Below are positions 39,690-52,105 of a stretch of DNA of 64,000 bases, piece by piece. Below the pieces are notes generated by a model, which searched no databases, was not told where the DNA came from, and worked only from the letters and a program-made list of their open reading frames with translations. The DNA comes from Siphonodentalium dalli (taxonomy: Eukaryota; Mollusca; Scaphopoda; Gadilida; Siphonodentaliidae): positions 120,439,030 to 120,503,029 of the forward strand of contig CP136067.1 in the NCBI GenBank assembly GCA_032622095.1. The letters are read 5' to 3'. Each line of letters begins with the position of its first letter. The first letter of the stretch is position 1. A program made the position numbers and the translations under genes.

Positions 39690-40295
39690 TAAGGCCTTGT
39701 TGGGTCGTTTCAGGCCGAAGGCCGGTTAGGATGGTCGGACTGCAGTATGCACGTCCCTTCATCCTTCCTTGTTAATGTTTTCCGATGGAAATCGGTCATT
39801 TTGGCTTATGTAGGTGCTGTGGTTGGAGGCAAGACGGCGAAAGTGTGGCGGAGGAGTCTTAGCGGTGGTTGTTTCGTTTCTTTCTATATCTCTTTTTTGG
39901 CGGTGGTTCGGATGGTGATGTTGGCGAACTTGGGGTCTGACGATTAATGAGATCTTCGGTCTTTTTGGCTTGTTTCAACATTTTGGCTTGTTGTAATTCG
40001 GCTTGTCTTATAGTGATTCTTGTACTTTCGCTAAAAGTTTCATTGTGTGCGCTTGTCTTTCTTCTTCTTCGGAATCGGATGCGTCGTCGGAGTCGGAATC
40101 AGATGTGTCTTCGGAGTCGGATGTTGGTGCTTCATTTGCTGTAGGAGAGGCAGGTGAAGACTCCGGTTCGATGTATTCCGGCGTCTTCGGGGTGAAATGG
40201 GAGGTGTCCGCTTCTATCCGTGGCGACGGAGAGTCCATTAATTACCACTTCGGGCGGTGCTTCGATCTCGGTTGCGCGGGAGGTGTCGCCTGGTG

Positions 40296-41487
40296 CAGGG
40301 TTGGGGTAATCGTAATCAGTAATCGTAATCAAAGTAATCGATTACACAATTTGGAGTAATCGTCTGTAATCAGTAGTCATGACATTTCTTTATTACTAGT
40401 AATCGTAATCGTAATCGATTACTTTCAAATGTACCTGTAATCATGATTACATTTTGATTACTTTTTGATTACTTTTACTAAAATATCCATATGGATGGCT
40501 ATTGGATATTCATAGTCTCATACTGTGGTACTGTGGAGTGTGCAAAGATACAAAAATATTAGAACGTTAATACAAATTTGTCATGTGTGATGTGAGTGGT
40601 ACAGTGTGTATGTACATTATGGCAGTGAACACAGATAACAACACACAATTGTTGAATACAGCATCAATGGCAATAAACTTGTGATACAGACAATGAAATG
40701 TTCTAATATGAATATATAGGCTAACCGTCTTCGATTGGGATTAAGTTGAATGGGGACTACTGCAGACAATGGCTGTAGAGTCACACTGGTACAATAGGGC
40801 TAATTAACTGAACAAAGCAGGTGTGATGTACATCGTTAGACCTATAATTAGCTGGTTTGTAATTTACTGCACTCATGGAGTTAAGCCTCATTTAATCCTC
40901 ATCAGGATTAACAACGGATGATCATCAAATAAATCTTAGTGTTATCTTCATTGTGTTGAGTATTGAATCTAACAGAACATGCAAATAATTTATAATTGCT
41001 TCTGGTGATATTTTCATAAATATTATGCGTTAGTTTGAATGCATGTAAGAAAATCATAAATATATTAAAATATATTTACATAAATAAACACACATAAAAC
41101 ATAATGTATTCCCAATAAGTTGGTGCATAACTTCATGATTAAACCTTTCCAATACATGTAAATGTAAAAAGTTTATATGTTTATTGGTGGCTTCTTTATA
41201 TTGTTTCAGTCGTTTCTTGTTTCCATGTTATGCAGTGATGTCTTTATTAAATCAAATTTGATATGTTAATTTGAATTATTTCATTATCTATTTCTATGCG
41301 ATCAAAATGGTTGGAAACTAACAATTGTAATCAGATGTAATCAAAAAGTAATCGATTACATTTACTAAAGTAATTGTAATCGTAATCGATTACATTGGAA
41401 AAAATGTAATCAGTAATCGTAATCATGTAAATCAAAAGTAATTGTAATCGTAATCGATTACATTGGCATGTAATTGCCCCAACTCTG
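40296..41487. mobile_element. hAT-like transposon with GTAATC subterminal arrays
   Basis: The termini CAGGGTTGGGGTAAT (40296) and ATTGCCCCAACTCTG (41473-41487) are flanked by the perfect 8-bp duplication GCCTGGTG (40288-40295 and 41488-41495). Both subterminal regions (40307-40475 and 41330-41465) are dense in GTAATC and its complement, often as GTAATCGATTAC, which looks like clustered transposase-binding sites. Non-coding, 1192 bp. Confidence 0.9.
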
Positions 41488-41758
41488 GCCTGGTGTGGCA
41501 TCAGTCGATTTCCTCTTTTTCCACGCAGCCAATCTCTCTGTGTCTCTCTTTTTCCTGGACGGAGTCTTTTTCTTTCGACGCTTCTTCCTGGCTGATTTGG
41601 TTGTTTCCAGTCCTCTCCCAGTAGAGAGCCCTGATAAGCTTAAGGGCTGTGCCGGACAGGACTGGAAGTCCAAAATCAGCTGGTATCCGCCTTTGTGTGC
41701 ATGGAGTGACCAGCTCACATAAGGCGCGATATGCATGGAGTCCGGCATTGTTATAATA

Positions 41759-43810
41759 GCGAGTTTGCGATTTCAAACGGGTACGGGTACCGGTACGGGT
41801 ACTGGTAGCTACCCGTACCGGTACACGTTTTGAAATCGCAAACTGTTTTACGGGTAGAATTAAGCACATCGACGGGTAATGTATGGTGAGCCAATTGCAG
41901 CAAAATATATATGATAGAGAAATTGTTATCCGCATTCGACATTATACTTGATGTTATGGTTATATGATGGACCTCTGCGAGGATAATGAATTGCATTCAC
42001 CTGGGACGAAGCCAAAATGGAATGGATTGGCGTCTTTCTTGGACTCATTTTGGTAACATTTTCAATAATTGGCTTTCATTAGTAATTTCCCAGACCGTTC
42101 TAGTTTCGTCTAGAACAGATGGAATTTTCAGGCTGAGAAAATATGTTATGATAGCACAAATATACAATTTAATAATCCAACCATTATTCGGTGTAAAATA
42201 TGTTGTTTTAGACACAGGGTCCAAGAATGTCCTACATGCATGTACTTTTAGTCAGATATAAGACCGAAATTGCCCCTTACTTATATTAGTTGGGGAATAT
42301 ATAGTCATATAATTGATACTTGATTGGAATCTTTCGAAGGGTCTGGCAAGGGAATATTTATCCCAAGAACTCGGATATTTGTCTGGGTCTAAATCCGGAT
42401 GTATAGGTAGAAAAATTAAACTTTGTTAAATATAAAAGGTGTTTAATGGTACAATATTCATTATATGGTTTGAATAAAGAGCGTTCAAGTTTGCTTCACT
42501 TGTATGCCAAACAAAGAAAACAGATAAAAGTCGCGTTGACGACGGTAAAATTGTGCCGAGTATGAGGTGTGTATATCAGTATTTTGTGTCACTATCGGCC
42601 ACTATACAAATATACAACAGTCTTGAGGTTCAAATGCGCCATGTCCGTTCAAATGTCAAATATCTATATTAAAATGAGAAATCAGTCACCACATAAGATA
42701 TAATAACTGAACGGTTGTATTCAATCGTGTAACACATTCACGGTGTATTTATGCCCACGCACAAAGGGTCGATAGGGGACGTGGCGAGAGGGTTGGGGTG
42801 TTTCACACCAACTTCTGTCAAATTGTTTAACAGTTGGAAATTATATATACCTAACACACCAAACATACGTTGACATTATTCTGTCATGTTGGAAATATCC
42901 AACAAATGTAAAGCTTGAGGAAAGTCTATAATTGATAAATTTTCATGTTCAGATTTCAAAACGTTCTCCCACCAGACCGAATCATGGTCGACCCGGTATG
43001 TCCTGGTCTATCCACATTCAGTGGCTCGTCAAAACTGATAATGAATTTGTGAAAAACAATATAGGGCGTGAATTTGCCTGGTGTTAGACCACTAGATGTT
43101 ATGATTTTGCAATTTCCAGGTTCATATCTACAAAATTGTTCTCGTTCTGGTCGGCGAGGTGGAGCCTTCATTATATGACTTCTTTAACAAGACTACTAAT
43201 CCATTTAGAACAGACTAGAATAATATTCAGGACAGTGAAGGATCAGTTTGGGGGGGGGGGGGGAATCAGAGCCCAACGGGGTGCATAATTGGAATTCCGC
43301 ACAAACCTCTGATTGGTGTGGTTCAATTGTTAGGGAATGTGAAGGTGGACACCCCTTCTCAACGCGGAGATCCTCTATAATCACGTCCCTGTGCCGAGAC
43401 TGCGTATAGCACCATCAAATAACTCCCTTAATCATAGCATGTCATTACTTGAGTGAAGACCGTTGTCAGTAAACAAATCGGCGTTCCATAGTTATCTTAG
43501 TGATAGAAGCCGCCTCGACACTTTGAACATAAAACATGGCTTAAATGACAAATGTATCAATGAGATTTGGCCACGTAATCGTGCAATAAATATATTAATA
43601 CATAGCTGACTGTTATTTCATAGAACTAATGTACTTTTGAGTGAGAAAACTTTAGTGAAAGACTACCAGTCAATGGGATACATCTACCCGTTCCAAATCC
43701 CTATCGCTTTATGTGCTGCATTCAAAGTACGCAAATGACCGTGACGAATTTCACCAATCTACCAGAATCTACCGGTACCCGTACCCGTCGAACGGGTATC
43801 GCAAACTCGC
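41759..43810. mobile_element. 2052-bp TIR transposon, unclassified
   Basis: The termini GCGAGTTTGCGAT (41759) and ATCGCAAACTCGC (43798-43810) with TAATA at 41754-41758 and 43811-43815. CGGGTACGGGTACCGGTA-type sequence lies next to both termini, and the left end also folds on itself (41759-41845). No transposase ORF. The 5-bp duplication does not decide the superfamily. Confidence 0.8.
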
Positions 43811-44138
43811 TAATAGCATTCGGGATGATCGGTGGCGTAGTCATCCTGAGAGGTGGCGATCCTAACTCTCTGGTGGTCCGACCGAGTGTGGTGAGTGGTG
43901 GGACCCTAAGGCCTTTCAGTTTGTCAACATAAGTATAGTGAAAGAAATGATGGATGTCATACGAAAGGGGAGGATGCTATCTGCTTTGAGCAAGTTTATT
44001 CAATGCGCGCCCCATGCAGTTGGGTGTTTCACGTCACTTTAATAATCTATTACACATTAGGGGGGCAGTCCCAGCTCGAGATTGCGTGATCTATGTGACC
44101 CGGCAGAAATTATATATAGTTGAAAGCGACCAAAAGCA

Positions 44139-44330
44139 AAATCGGCTTACAAAAAATTCCTAAATGACATGCACAATATCGACTGGGAACTTCGCCTGCT
44201 GTGGCACACATTGTTAAAGAACAGACATAACTAAAAAGTTATCAGAGCTTCAGAAAGGTCCAAGGTTTTGAACTGGTGGAATATCTCTATACGGGCGAAC
44301 CAAGAGTGGAGATTCGTGGCATGATCTATA
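44139..44330. repeat. Diverged copy of the right half of the 33115-33640 element
   Basis: Shared order of blocks: 'gggaacttcgcctgctgtgg', 'ccaaggttttg', 'actggtggaatat' and 'gtggagattcgtggcatgat'. The left half is missing. Confidence 0.5.
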
Positions 44331-44672
44331 GAGTAATCAAATATGCAAGAAATGCCAATACCTCATCATCTTTCATATTGGGTCGTTATTGGTTGTCGTA
44401 TATCGGTTGGGATTTCATTCAAGTCAATCTCATTTCTGTCGCTTACAATACGACATTTTCCACCAGAATGGTTTCTCTATGACTTTCAATGGGACGGCTG
44501 CATCGTTATTATTCTCTTATAATTTGGTTCGAGTTGAGGTCCTCTTTGCTAACCCATTCCAGAACGCAGATATTGCGTCTGAAGCCCCATGATTCAAAAC
44601 CATATACCTTTATTGTATGGGCCTTTTCAGACTGATATTTCGACGCCATGCAGATTATGCATGTGTAATTAA

Positions 44673-45039
44673 AGACATATTATGTACTTGTTCGTGTGCG
44701 AGAAACTGGTAAGTTAGTATTCAGGTGATATGTCAACTGGAGGAATATAGCATTCTACTAACATTACCGAAAATCTCAAGCAAATCGACCGTACCACTCC
44801 ACAGAAAACATTGTCTGAACAATGCTAAATTGTAAATATTTACTACTCGAATCGGGACGCTTCTATCGGCGATAAACTAATGAAAACGATTTCGCCATCG
44901 ACAGTCACTGAATTAATTAATATATAAGAATGACGGTGTGTGTTGTCATTTTAGATATAATATTTGTAAATATAACTACTCTGAACAATATTATTCTCCA
45001 ATTCTATTTGATCACCATACCGGAGTGTTTCACATCACT
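44673..45039. mobile_element. T6 TTAA element
   Basis: Between TTAA at 44669-44672 and 45040-45043. It aligns along its length with 46449-46811 and 19847-20177, including 'ggagtgtttcacatcact' at the right end. Confidence 0.75.
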
Positions 45040-45186
45040 TTAAGATAAACATTTTCTATTTCATATGAGCTACTAAAACTGCAAACATTGATTCATGTAT
45101 CTTCATTCGAACTGAATCGACAGGTACCCAAATTTACGTTTGAAATATAGACGAATTTGTACTCTTATAATGTTTGCATTCTTACT

Positions 45187-45478
45187 TAAAGGTACGGTTG
45201 GCCTTGGCGGTGGGTATCCTGTGAAAATATTTCCACCCGTCAAAAACCGCCACAAACAGAAAGAACAACAAAATGTAGACAGACTTTGTCCGTATACATA
45301 TAATAAATATCGCATAAACAGTATGTTATTGTCATATATTTGACCATTGTTATGTAAACAAAAGCATAAAAAGTTACTTTTCTGGTGTTTGTTTATATTA
45401 TGATGGTAAACATAAAGAGCGTTCTTTGTTGGTGAATTCCTGATATGGAACGAATAAAGAGCGTTTATGCCATTTGTG
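45187..45478 (+). repeat. Dispersed repeat T7, second copy, with a 42-bp dimer
   Basis: Matches 8031-8310 ('ggcggtgggtat', 'acagactttgtc', 'cataaacagtatgttattgt'). It ends in AAAGAGCG cores at 45414 and 45456, again 42 bp apart, with TTCCTGATATGG before the second (dimer copy C). Confidence 0.7.
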
Positions 45479-46254
45479 TGTGATTAGCCAGCAGCATTGT
45501 GCTGTCTTCTGTAACACAATCAGGCTCGTGCTTAGGTAAAATATAGTAAATCTTTATGATAACATGCTGTTTACGCGATGGTCATGGTATATATGAACAA
45601 AACTGTATGCGTGTTAATGTTTTTCTGTTTACGGTGATTGGAACAAATATGAATATTTTCGACAACTAAGGCCTCACGTGCCTTTAAGGAAAGATCCGCC
45701 AATGCAACAAACCTCGGCACACGAATTATATATATAGCATTGTCACCGACACTCGGAGTCCCCCCCCCCCATTCATCCCTTGGGCTGGATCACCACTTGT
45801 CCTTCAATCACTTTGTCGTTAATAACTGTGTGACTATGTATTGAATTAGCGTTCTTTAGTTGGTATCAATTAAAATAAATTTTATTTAAAATTTCTGATC
45901 CACGGGAGAGTTTATGGGCTATTTTTAGAAAACGTTTAGAGCATACCAAGATTGTACCAAGAATGACAACTCTTATCTTGTTCGCAGTGTCAACCACGAC
46001 AAATTGTATTTCAACTATAGATTTACCACGATCGAAATAAACCACTGTATTATATGTCTTTATAGACAAACAATACAGCCAGTCCATCTTTAAAACCAGA
46101 TCGGAGACGAGTATAATTAATTATACTGTATATATAAGGTCCATATACATATATTTCGCGTATGTATCGACCTTTATGATGTCCCTGGGACCCTTCTACA
46201 CATTATTACATAAGCATCATTTTAGGTTAAATTAAATGAGCCAGGAGCGTTTAA

Positions 46255-47195
46255 AGGGAGACTGCATGTACGCCAATTTCAATAAAGTCTCAATAATAAC
46301 AACTATATAATGTCGATAATATATAGAACAATAATTAACTTGAGTCAAAGATGTATTGTGTAAACGTGCAGGTTAACAGGTTATCTTAAAATGAAATTTA
46401 ATAATTAAATATAAATTGATGTATTGCTCCAGCCATAAACTAAGTTAAAGACATATTATGGACTTGTTCGGGTGCGTGAAACTGATAAGTTAGTATTCAG
46501 GCGCTATGACAACTAGAGGAATGTAACATTCTACTAACATCGCCGAAAATTTGAAGCAAATCGACGGTACCACACCATAGAAAACATCGTCAGAATTATG
46601 CTCAATCGTAAATATTTACTACTCGATTCGGGACGCATCTATCGGCGATAAACTAACGAAAGCGATTACGCCACCAAGAGTCACAGCATTTAATTCATAT
46701 GTAACAATGACGGTGTGTGTTGTCAATTTGGATATACTATTTGTAAACAAATTTGAACAAGATTATTCTCCATTTCTATTTGATCACCATACCGGAGTGT
46801 TTCACATCACTTTAAGAATTTTCCATGTACAAGGCGTAAACAAATTTATTAACGGATAGTGGATTGGGCAACGCGTGGCACACATCGTGTAAGAATTATG
46901 TCGATACCGCGAGTATACCCAAGTCACTCACGGACTATACAATAACATTAATGAATATCTGGGACTATTATGCATATAATATAACATTTATTTGATACAT
47001 TTTACTGGAAACTGTAAAAAAAATTATCGATGGATGACGAGCGTTCTTTTTTTTCTTTTTGCATTCCGGCTAGTATGACATCTGTAACATTATACTTCGT
47101 ACCCAGCAGTCAAATAATGGAAATCTGGTTACACCCAATATTCTACGAAGCAGATCATTTAGAAACCAGCAACAACATTTGAGTACAGTTTCCCT
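46255..47195. mobile_element. TTAA element, family T5, carrying a T6 insert
   Basis: The left TTAA at 46251-46254 is intact and the right has changed to TTAG (47196-47199). The sequence matches 34026-34609 on both sides of the T6 insertion at 46449-46811, giving a relative age: T5 before T6. Confidence 0.75.
46449..46811. mobile_element. T6 TTAA element nested in T5
   Basis: Flanked by TTAA at 46445-46448 and 46812-46815, 363 bp. It is close to 44673-45039 in sequence. Confidence 0.8.
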
Positions 47196-47200
47196 TTAGC

Positions 47201-49470
47201 ATGGACGTTGATATATAGGAATCAGGGAGATAAATGTGTTCCAGAGTCGGGGAGCGAGTACACCGTGGAATTGCTAAAGGTGAAGGTAACTGAAGAATGA
47301 CCTTTTTTTGAGTTGGAAATTGATTTAACTAGCTGCAGTAGTTCTGGGTTTTTCCAGACCAAATTTGGCTGTGGGATAGCCCTGTTGTACACTTGGGGAT
47401 TTATTTAACAAAGTAAACACATGACCTATGATTTTTCTTGCATTTTCGTGATCAACTGGTGTCAATCTAGCTAGGTAAACACCACTGGAATAGCCTGTAG
47501 GCTTCAATTCAGAGAATTCGGTCGAAACGTTAACACTGTCGCCTCCTCCCACCGTCCTGTAAAAGCCAGCTTTGGTCACCAGGACGTAACAACTACAGAT
47601 ACAGATACAGATGGGAAACCATTTAGTTCAGTGATTCCTATATACGGTAGATGCAGTGCTGAGCTAACCGTCGCTACCACGGAAAGTCCATGAGTAGCAT
47701 CCCTTCATTTCGCAATTCTTCAATCAAATCACTGTAGATAACCACAAAGGACGATTTCAATAAGGAAACGAGTTGGTAATCTCTTTTATGAATAGGGAAA
47801 CAATGATGAGGTCTGGTTTAGTGCGGCCATCCTTGCGAGTTTGTAGCTCTTTCTCTCGTCCATCAATCGGAGATTGGCAGCACGCGACATATGAAATGGA
47901 GACCGACCACCGAATTATACGCCTCTGTTGCCACGAGCAGAGAAGCATCAATTCGAGAAATTGTCCAATTCATTAGATGTGACATGTAGTTCACCAAAAT
48001 TGAATATTGTCCCATTTAGGTGAAATGACCCGCGAAATTTAAGCGCGTGCATGCATTTCACGTGAAACCCCGTAATAGATGTGCATGTTAAGTTCTTACG
48101 GATTGGTGTGTATATATAGCTGAATCGGACCAATTTTGGTTAATTTGGTTCATTGACTACTTGGGCATCGGCTCATGTGGATATTAGACAGGTTCAGCCA
48201 CATGCACGTATATAGGTGTAACTTGTAACGTGCATGTGTTGTCATTGTCAACGGAGGTAACCTGTCCCACCACGTGATCCGTGACCTTTTAAAAGTTTTG
48301 TGTCCGACGTGTAGCATCCGAAACTTGTATCAAAGAATAATAATTCTGATAATCGAATGAGCGACCGTGCAGGCATATATCTTATTTTCACACTGCGTAA
48401 ACTAAAATCTTCCTCTGAGAGGATCGGCGTCCTCTGAGAGGCAACATGAAGTCTCTAAGAGCTAAATTGAGTTCGGAATCAGAATAAATTTGTTGACACG
48501 ACATTTAAATTTTGTTTCCAAATTCCACATAGCTCGACTCCACACACAGGGACATTAGTTAGACAGTTATTTCTAGCACACCTTTCGTGAATGCATATTT
48601 CGATCTAATGTTCAGATCTTTTTTGAAATCGCTACCAAAGTTAGGGGACCCAAATGGTATTGCCAATTTTCGTCGAAGGAAAATTACTATCATAAATATT
48701 TGCTTAAACGTTATTTTCTGAGTCAAATCTCGATAAATAGAAAGAATGACACAAGTATGTGATCTGGTTAAAGTTATTGCCCGGGTTGTGACGCGATGGT
48801 AAAATGAGAACCACAGGTTCGAGTTTTACCTCGCGGCACGACACACGGGTGCAATAACGTTAACATGTTCACAAGACTGCATTGTTCTATGTTTATTACA
48901 CACTCTGAAGATTGTAGCTTGTAATATACTGAAATTAGGTCGTTATTGTTTTACTTTAAAATTGAACAAACGTGTGATGTATATAGACTATATCGCACGA
49001 AACCCCTATACTATCATTAAAAAGGCCATTGCATATTTCCTTATCGGTCACTAGTTATGACTAGGCGCGTCATTTCCCGGGCTGCGCGCGTGCAAATTAG
49101 TTACATATCACTTGGCATCGCGCCAACAGAATGATCGCGCGTCTTTATATTGATTCAGGCGGATTAAATTTTATTTAGAAAAGACGCCATGACACCAATG
49201 ACAGCAACACCAGACAATGCAAAATGATTGCCTTGTTCATTAAAGTTAAATTATTGTCCAACTTCGTTGCTCTATACGAAAATGGACACAAAACAAAGGA
49301 GCAAATTGGGGGACTATATTTTCCGTCACCAGCCCCAGAGCGCGCACTACTGTCGTATACGGTTATGAAGCGTCTCAGCCAACGCTGTAAATGTATGCAT
49401 TTTGCAGCATCTTTTAAAGATTTTGATTTGTTAAAAAGGCATAAAGTTCTATTTTTTTTATGTGATATAC
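47201..49470. other. No gene recognised
   Basis: The ORF on the minus strand at 47579-47325 (about 84 codons) has fairly normal composition but starts at a non-ATG codon and matches nothing I know. A box B-like 'ggttcgagttttacc' at 48827 lacks a proper box A. No other feature supported. Confidence 0.3.
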
Positions 49471-49562
49471 AAGATTTTATGAAACTCGTTTGATAGATTT
49501 GATTCACAACTCGTCTGCGAATTGTTGTGAATCAATTTATCAAACGAGTTTCATAAAATCTT
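49471..49562. repeat. 92-bp hairpin
   Basis: The arms 'aagattttatgaaactcgtt ... gattcacaac' and 'gttgtgaatcaattta ... aaaatctt' are inverted around a short loop 'tcgtctgcgaatt'. No terminal features; probably a foldback repeat. Confidence 0.7.
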
Positions 49563-51460
49563 ATATATCCCAACATAACTCGTTGGAGATCTTCTGTATA
49601 CCTCATAATTTAGCGAAGACAGTTTCTGTTAAAGTTGACGTCGCCAATGACGTTGAGTTGTTGACGCAATCGGTTTGTATTGTTCAAGGACAATACAATC
49701 TTAGGTATTTGTTTTTTTTCGCAAAAATAAGCGAATGGGTGTGCAATAAATGTACACCCCATGCACCACAAACTTCTTTCATCTAAGTCACTTATTATGT
49801 TTCAAGTATTTAATTTTTTTCCACTTTATTATGTCATTTTTAATATACAAAGTCTTCAGTTTTATCTGTATTTTACTCACAAAATAGTTATGTGTAGTCT
49901 TGAGATCGGGATTTATAATTATGTTGTTGTAATATTGTGAAAGAGATAGACCATCTTTATGTGTCGCGATGACTCACGTCACCCTGGTCCATTTCTGTTT
50001 ATATTCGAGTCTTCCGTTTTATCGACAGACCGCTCGACAGTCGTACCCCTGTCGACCTGCTTGTCAATCAAACGAGCATTATTGTCGAATTTCTCGGCTT
50101 TCGTTGCGTGATGGAATATTAACTAAGATGACTAAGCCTGATTAAGGGCAAAAATTGGTCGGATTGACATAACAAACGATCCGACTCCAAATCCGACACG
50201 CGCGCCAATAGTTATGCCAATAAAATGGCGGCAAAATGCACAAGGCCAATCGGCATAAAAAATGTCGGTGATGTTCGGAGGTCAGAGGTGACACAATAGT
50301 CGATGCTTCTATTGATACGGTCCTAATTGGGGTTCGACCATAATGGGTGCCTCGACTAATCGAATAAGCACAAGGAAATGAGGTTTTTTTCTCTCGAAGG
50401 ATTAGGCGCGCGGTTGGGCAATTAGTCGCTCGGAATTGTTCAGTTCAGCACAACACCCAACACTCACCAGGGTCGAAATATGTGTTTGTCGTATTAAGGG
50501 GAGACGCACGTTTTGCATAAATCCAGCCAAAAAATGGCAAAAGATTTTCAACAAAGAATTTCTCTGGATCTATTTTTCAGAGGTTGAGATTATAATTTTC
50601 TCTTTTGTCCATTTCGGTGACAAGAACTGCTAGAATAGTTAATAATCTCACACAACACTCCAATCTCCAAATAGCTTATTGTCTAAAAATATATTTAACA
50701 GAAGTTCTTGATACCTTAAAACAGTGAAATTTTAAATATTTAGCATGCCTTAAAAGTTATTTAAATGAGGTTATAATTAGGAGATAAAAATATACCACCC
50801 GTGCAGAGATCAGAACACAACCGTTCAAAACCGGGAAATATATTTCATTCTTACGGTCTTTGTGGACCCATTTTTTTCCAAATAAAGGATTCTGTTCACG
50901 TATATTAGTAATCCAGAAACCATGCCCAATGATGCAACATTTTAAGAGTATACTTCATGGTGGATTATGTTAGAAATACAAAATGTGAACTTTATAGAGT
51001 TTAAAAAAAATAATATTTACAGGCAATGGTCCAAGAAAAACAAAGTCCATATCTAAGAATCAAATATGGGAATGTGTACTGAACACTGTGAAGAATGATG
51101 AACTATAAAAACAAATATTATATTTCTTGAGTGTTCTTTGAAAAAATTACTTTGAACCAGTTGTTTCAAATATTTTTTACCCCCGAATCCAAATAAATAG
51201 TAATTGAGCTTAATCGGATTATGCATCTTTAAACGATACTCTCGAAAAAAGGTTTTTCAACTGAAGTGAAAATCACATGGCAGTTTGTGCTCCAAAATAC
51301 ACCTAAGATGATTCGCTTTTGAATTTACCCCGGTATCGAGATATAGGTTGACAAATGCTTGAACTAGCTTTCTTCGAGAAATTTAGATACATTGAAGTCA
51401 TAAAAAATACAACTGTGAACACGATGTTTGTGCCCCAAACAAAAACAGCAATGTGCACGT
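49563..51460. other. No gene recognised
   Basis: Short ORFs only. A T4-like end fragment ('ccccgaatccaaataaatag' to 'tgcatctttaa') is at about 51180-51235. Confidence 0.3.
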
Positions 51461-51471
51461 CATGGAACAGA

Positions 51472-51523
51472 AAAGAGCGTTCATTGTAAATCTTTTCCTG
51501 ATACGGTAGACATAAAGAGCGTT
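51472..51523 (+). repeat. 42-bp dimer motif, copy D
   Basis: AAAGAGCG cores at 51472 and 51514, 42 bp apart, with TTCCTGATACGG before the second. The flanks do not resemble T7, so the dimer occurs outside that repeat. Confidence 0.75.
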
Positions 51524-52004
51524 TGTTCAATTTATGTGCGAAAACAGCTGGAAAATGGCTATCACCATGGTAAGTAATTTTCTGAACATATGAAGCCGGT
51601 ACATCAATAGCTTATGTTTGTCAACATATCTTATACCTCCTTCCAAATTACGTAGACAAACTTTGGCAACTCGAATAATCCATGTCCCTTGGAACAAATG
51701 CCATTCGTTTCTACCTATACAAGTAATAGCAGAAATAAACTGAAAAGAAAACTGTCATTGTTATTCCCTGCTATAGAAAATTCGAGCCCACGATATTTCT
51801 AAATTATATTACTTAGAACAAGACTTTCTCTGGCATAACGTCTGTATTAAGGAAGTTATATCGGACATAATTCTGAAGTTACAGCTCCAAAAATAAAAAA
51901 CAAACGTTTAATGTTAAGTTAAATTGTACTGCTAAAATTAACTTCCATGTGTCCCTGAAATGCTTCCAAAATCGATATCCAACGTTTATCAACATTATTT
52001 TTGA

Positions 52005-52092
52005 AGAGAGCGTTCAAGTGGCGAGATAAAGCCATGCATTAAAGAGCGTATCGTGTAAGTTATTTCCCGATATGGCAAAAATAAAGAGCGTC
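52005..52092 (+). repeat. 42-bp dimer motif, copy E (with a third core)
   Basis: Cores at 52041 and 52083 (spacing 42) with TTCCCGATATGG between, and an additional upstream core AGAGAGCGTT at 52005 (spacing 36). Confidence 0.7.
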
Positions 52093-52105
52093 TATACGTC
52101 TAACA

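Larger units (their letters stand above)
39882..43844 (-). pseudogene. Gag-like basic/acidic ORF in three segments
   Basis: Starting at ATG 43844, segment 1 (43844-43811) encodes MTTPPIIPNAI. After the first insert, segment 2 (41753-41488) continues in frame with MPDSMHIAPYVSWSLHAHKG, KSARKKRRKKKTPSRKKRDT and ERLAAWKKRK. After the second insert, segment 3 (from 40287) continues in frame with GDTSRATEIEAPPEV. A frameshift near 40240 leads to an acidic Ser/Asp tract (SDSEDTSDSDSDDASDSEEE), then AKVQES and a basic SPSEPPPKKRYRKKRNN end. I infer a transposon-encoded nucleic-acid-binding (gag-like) protein; the family is not recognised. Confidence 0.6.
39690..43925 (-). mobile_element. Unclassified element with gag-like ORF, carrying two inserted transposons
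   Basis: In the minus orientation the block 'aggccttagggtcc' occurs at both edges (about 43914-43901 and 39700-39687) in the same direction, as might terminal direct repeats. Between them is an ORF in three pieces (next entry), with transposons at 41759-43810 and 40296-41487. Without the inserts the element would be about 1 kb. It could be a retroelement remnant; no RT is visible. Confidence 0.45.

Noticed and set aside
39690-43925. Viral gag or endogenous virus
   Set aside because: The protein is basic/acidic low-complexity without a recognised capsid, nucleocapsid zinc knuckle, protease or polymerase; only 'gag-like transposon ORF' is justified.
47325-47579. 84-codon minus-strand ORF with fairly normal composition
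   Set aside because: It begins at a non-ATG codon, has no recognised domain and no splice-site support; noted only as unassigned.
48785-48850. Possible tRNA or SINE from the box B-like 'ggttcgagttttacc'
   Set aside because: No acceptable box A upstream at the proper distance and the region does not fold as a tRNA by eye.
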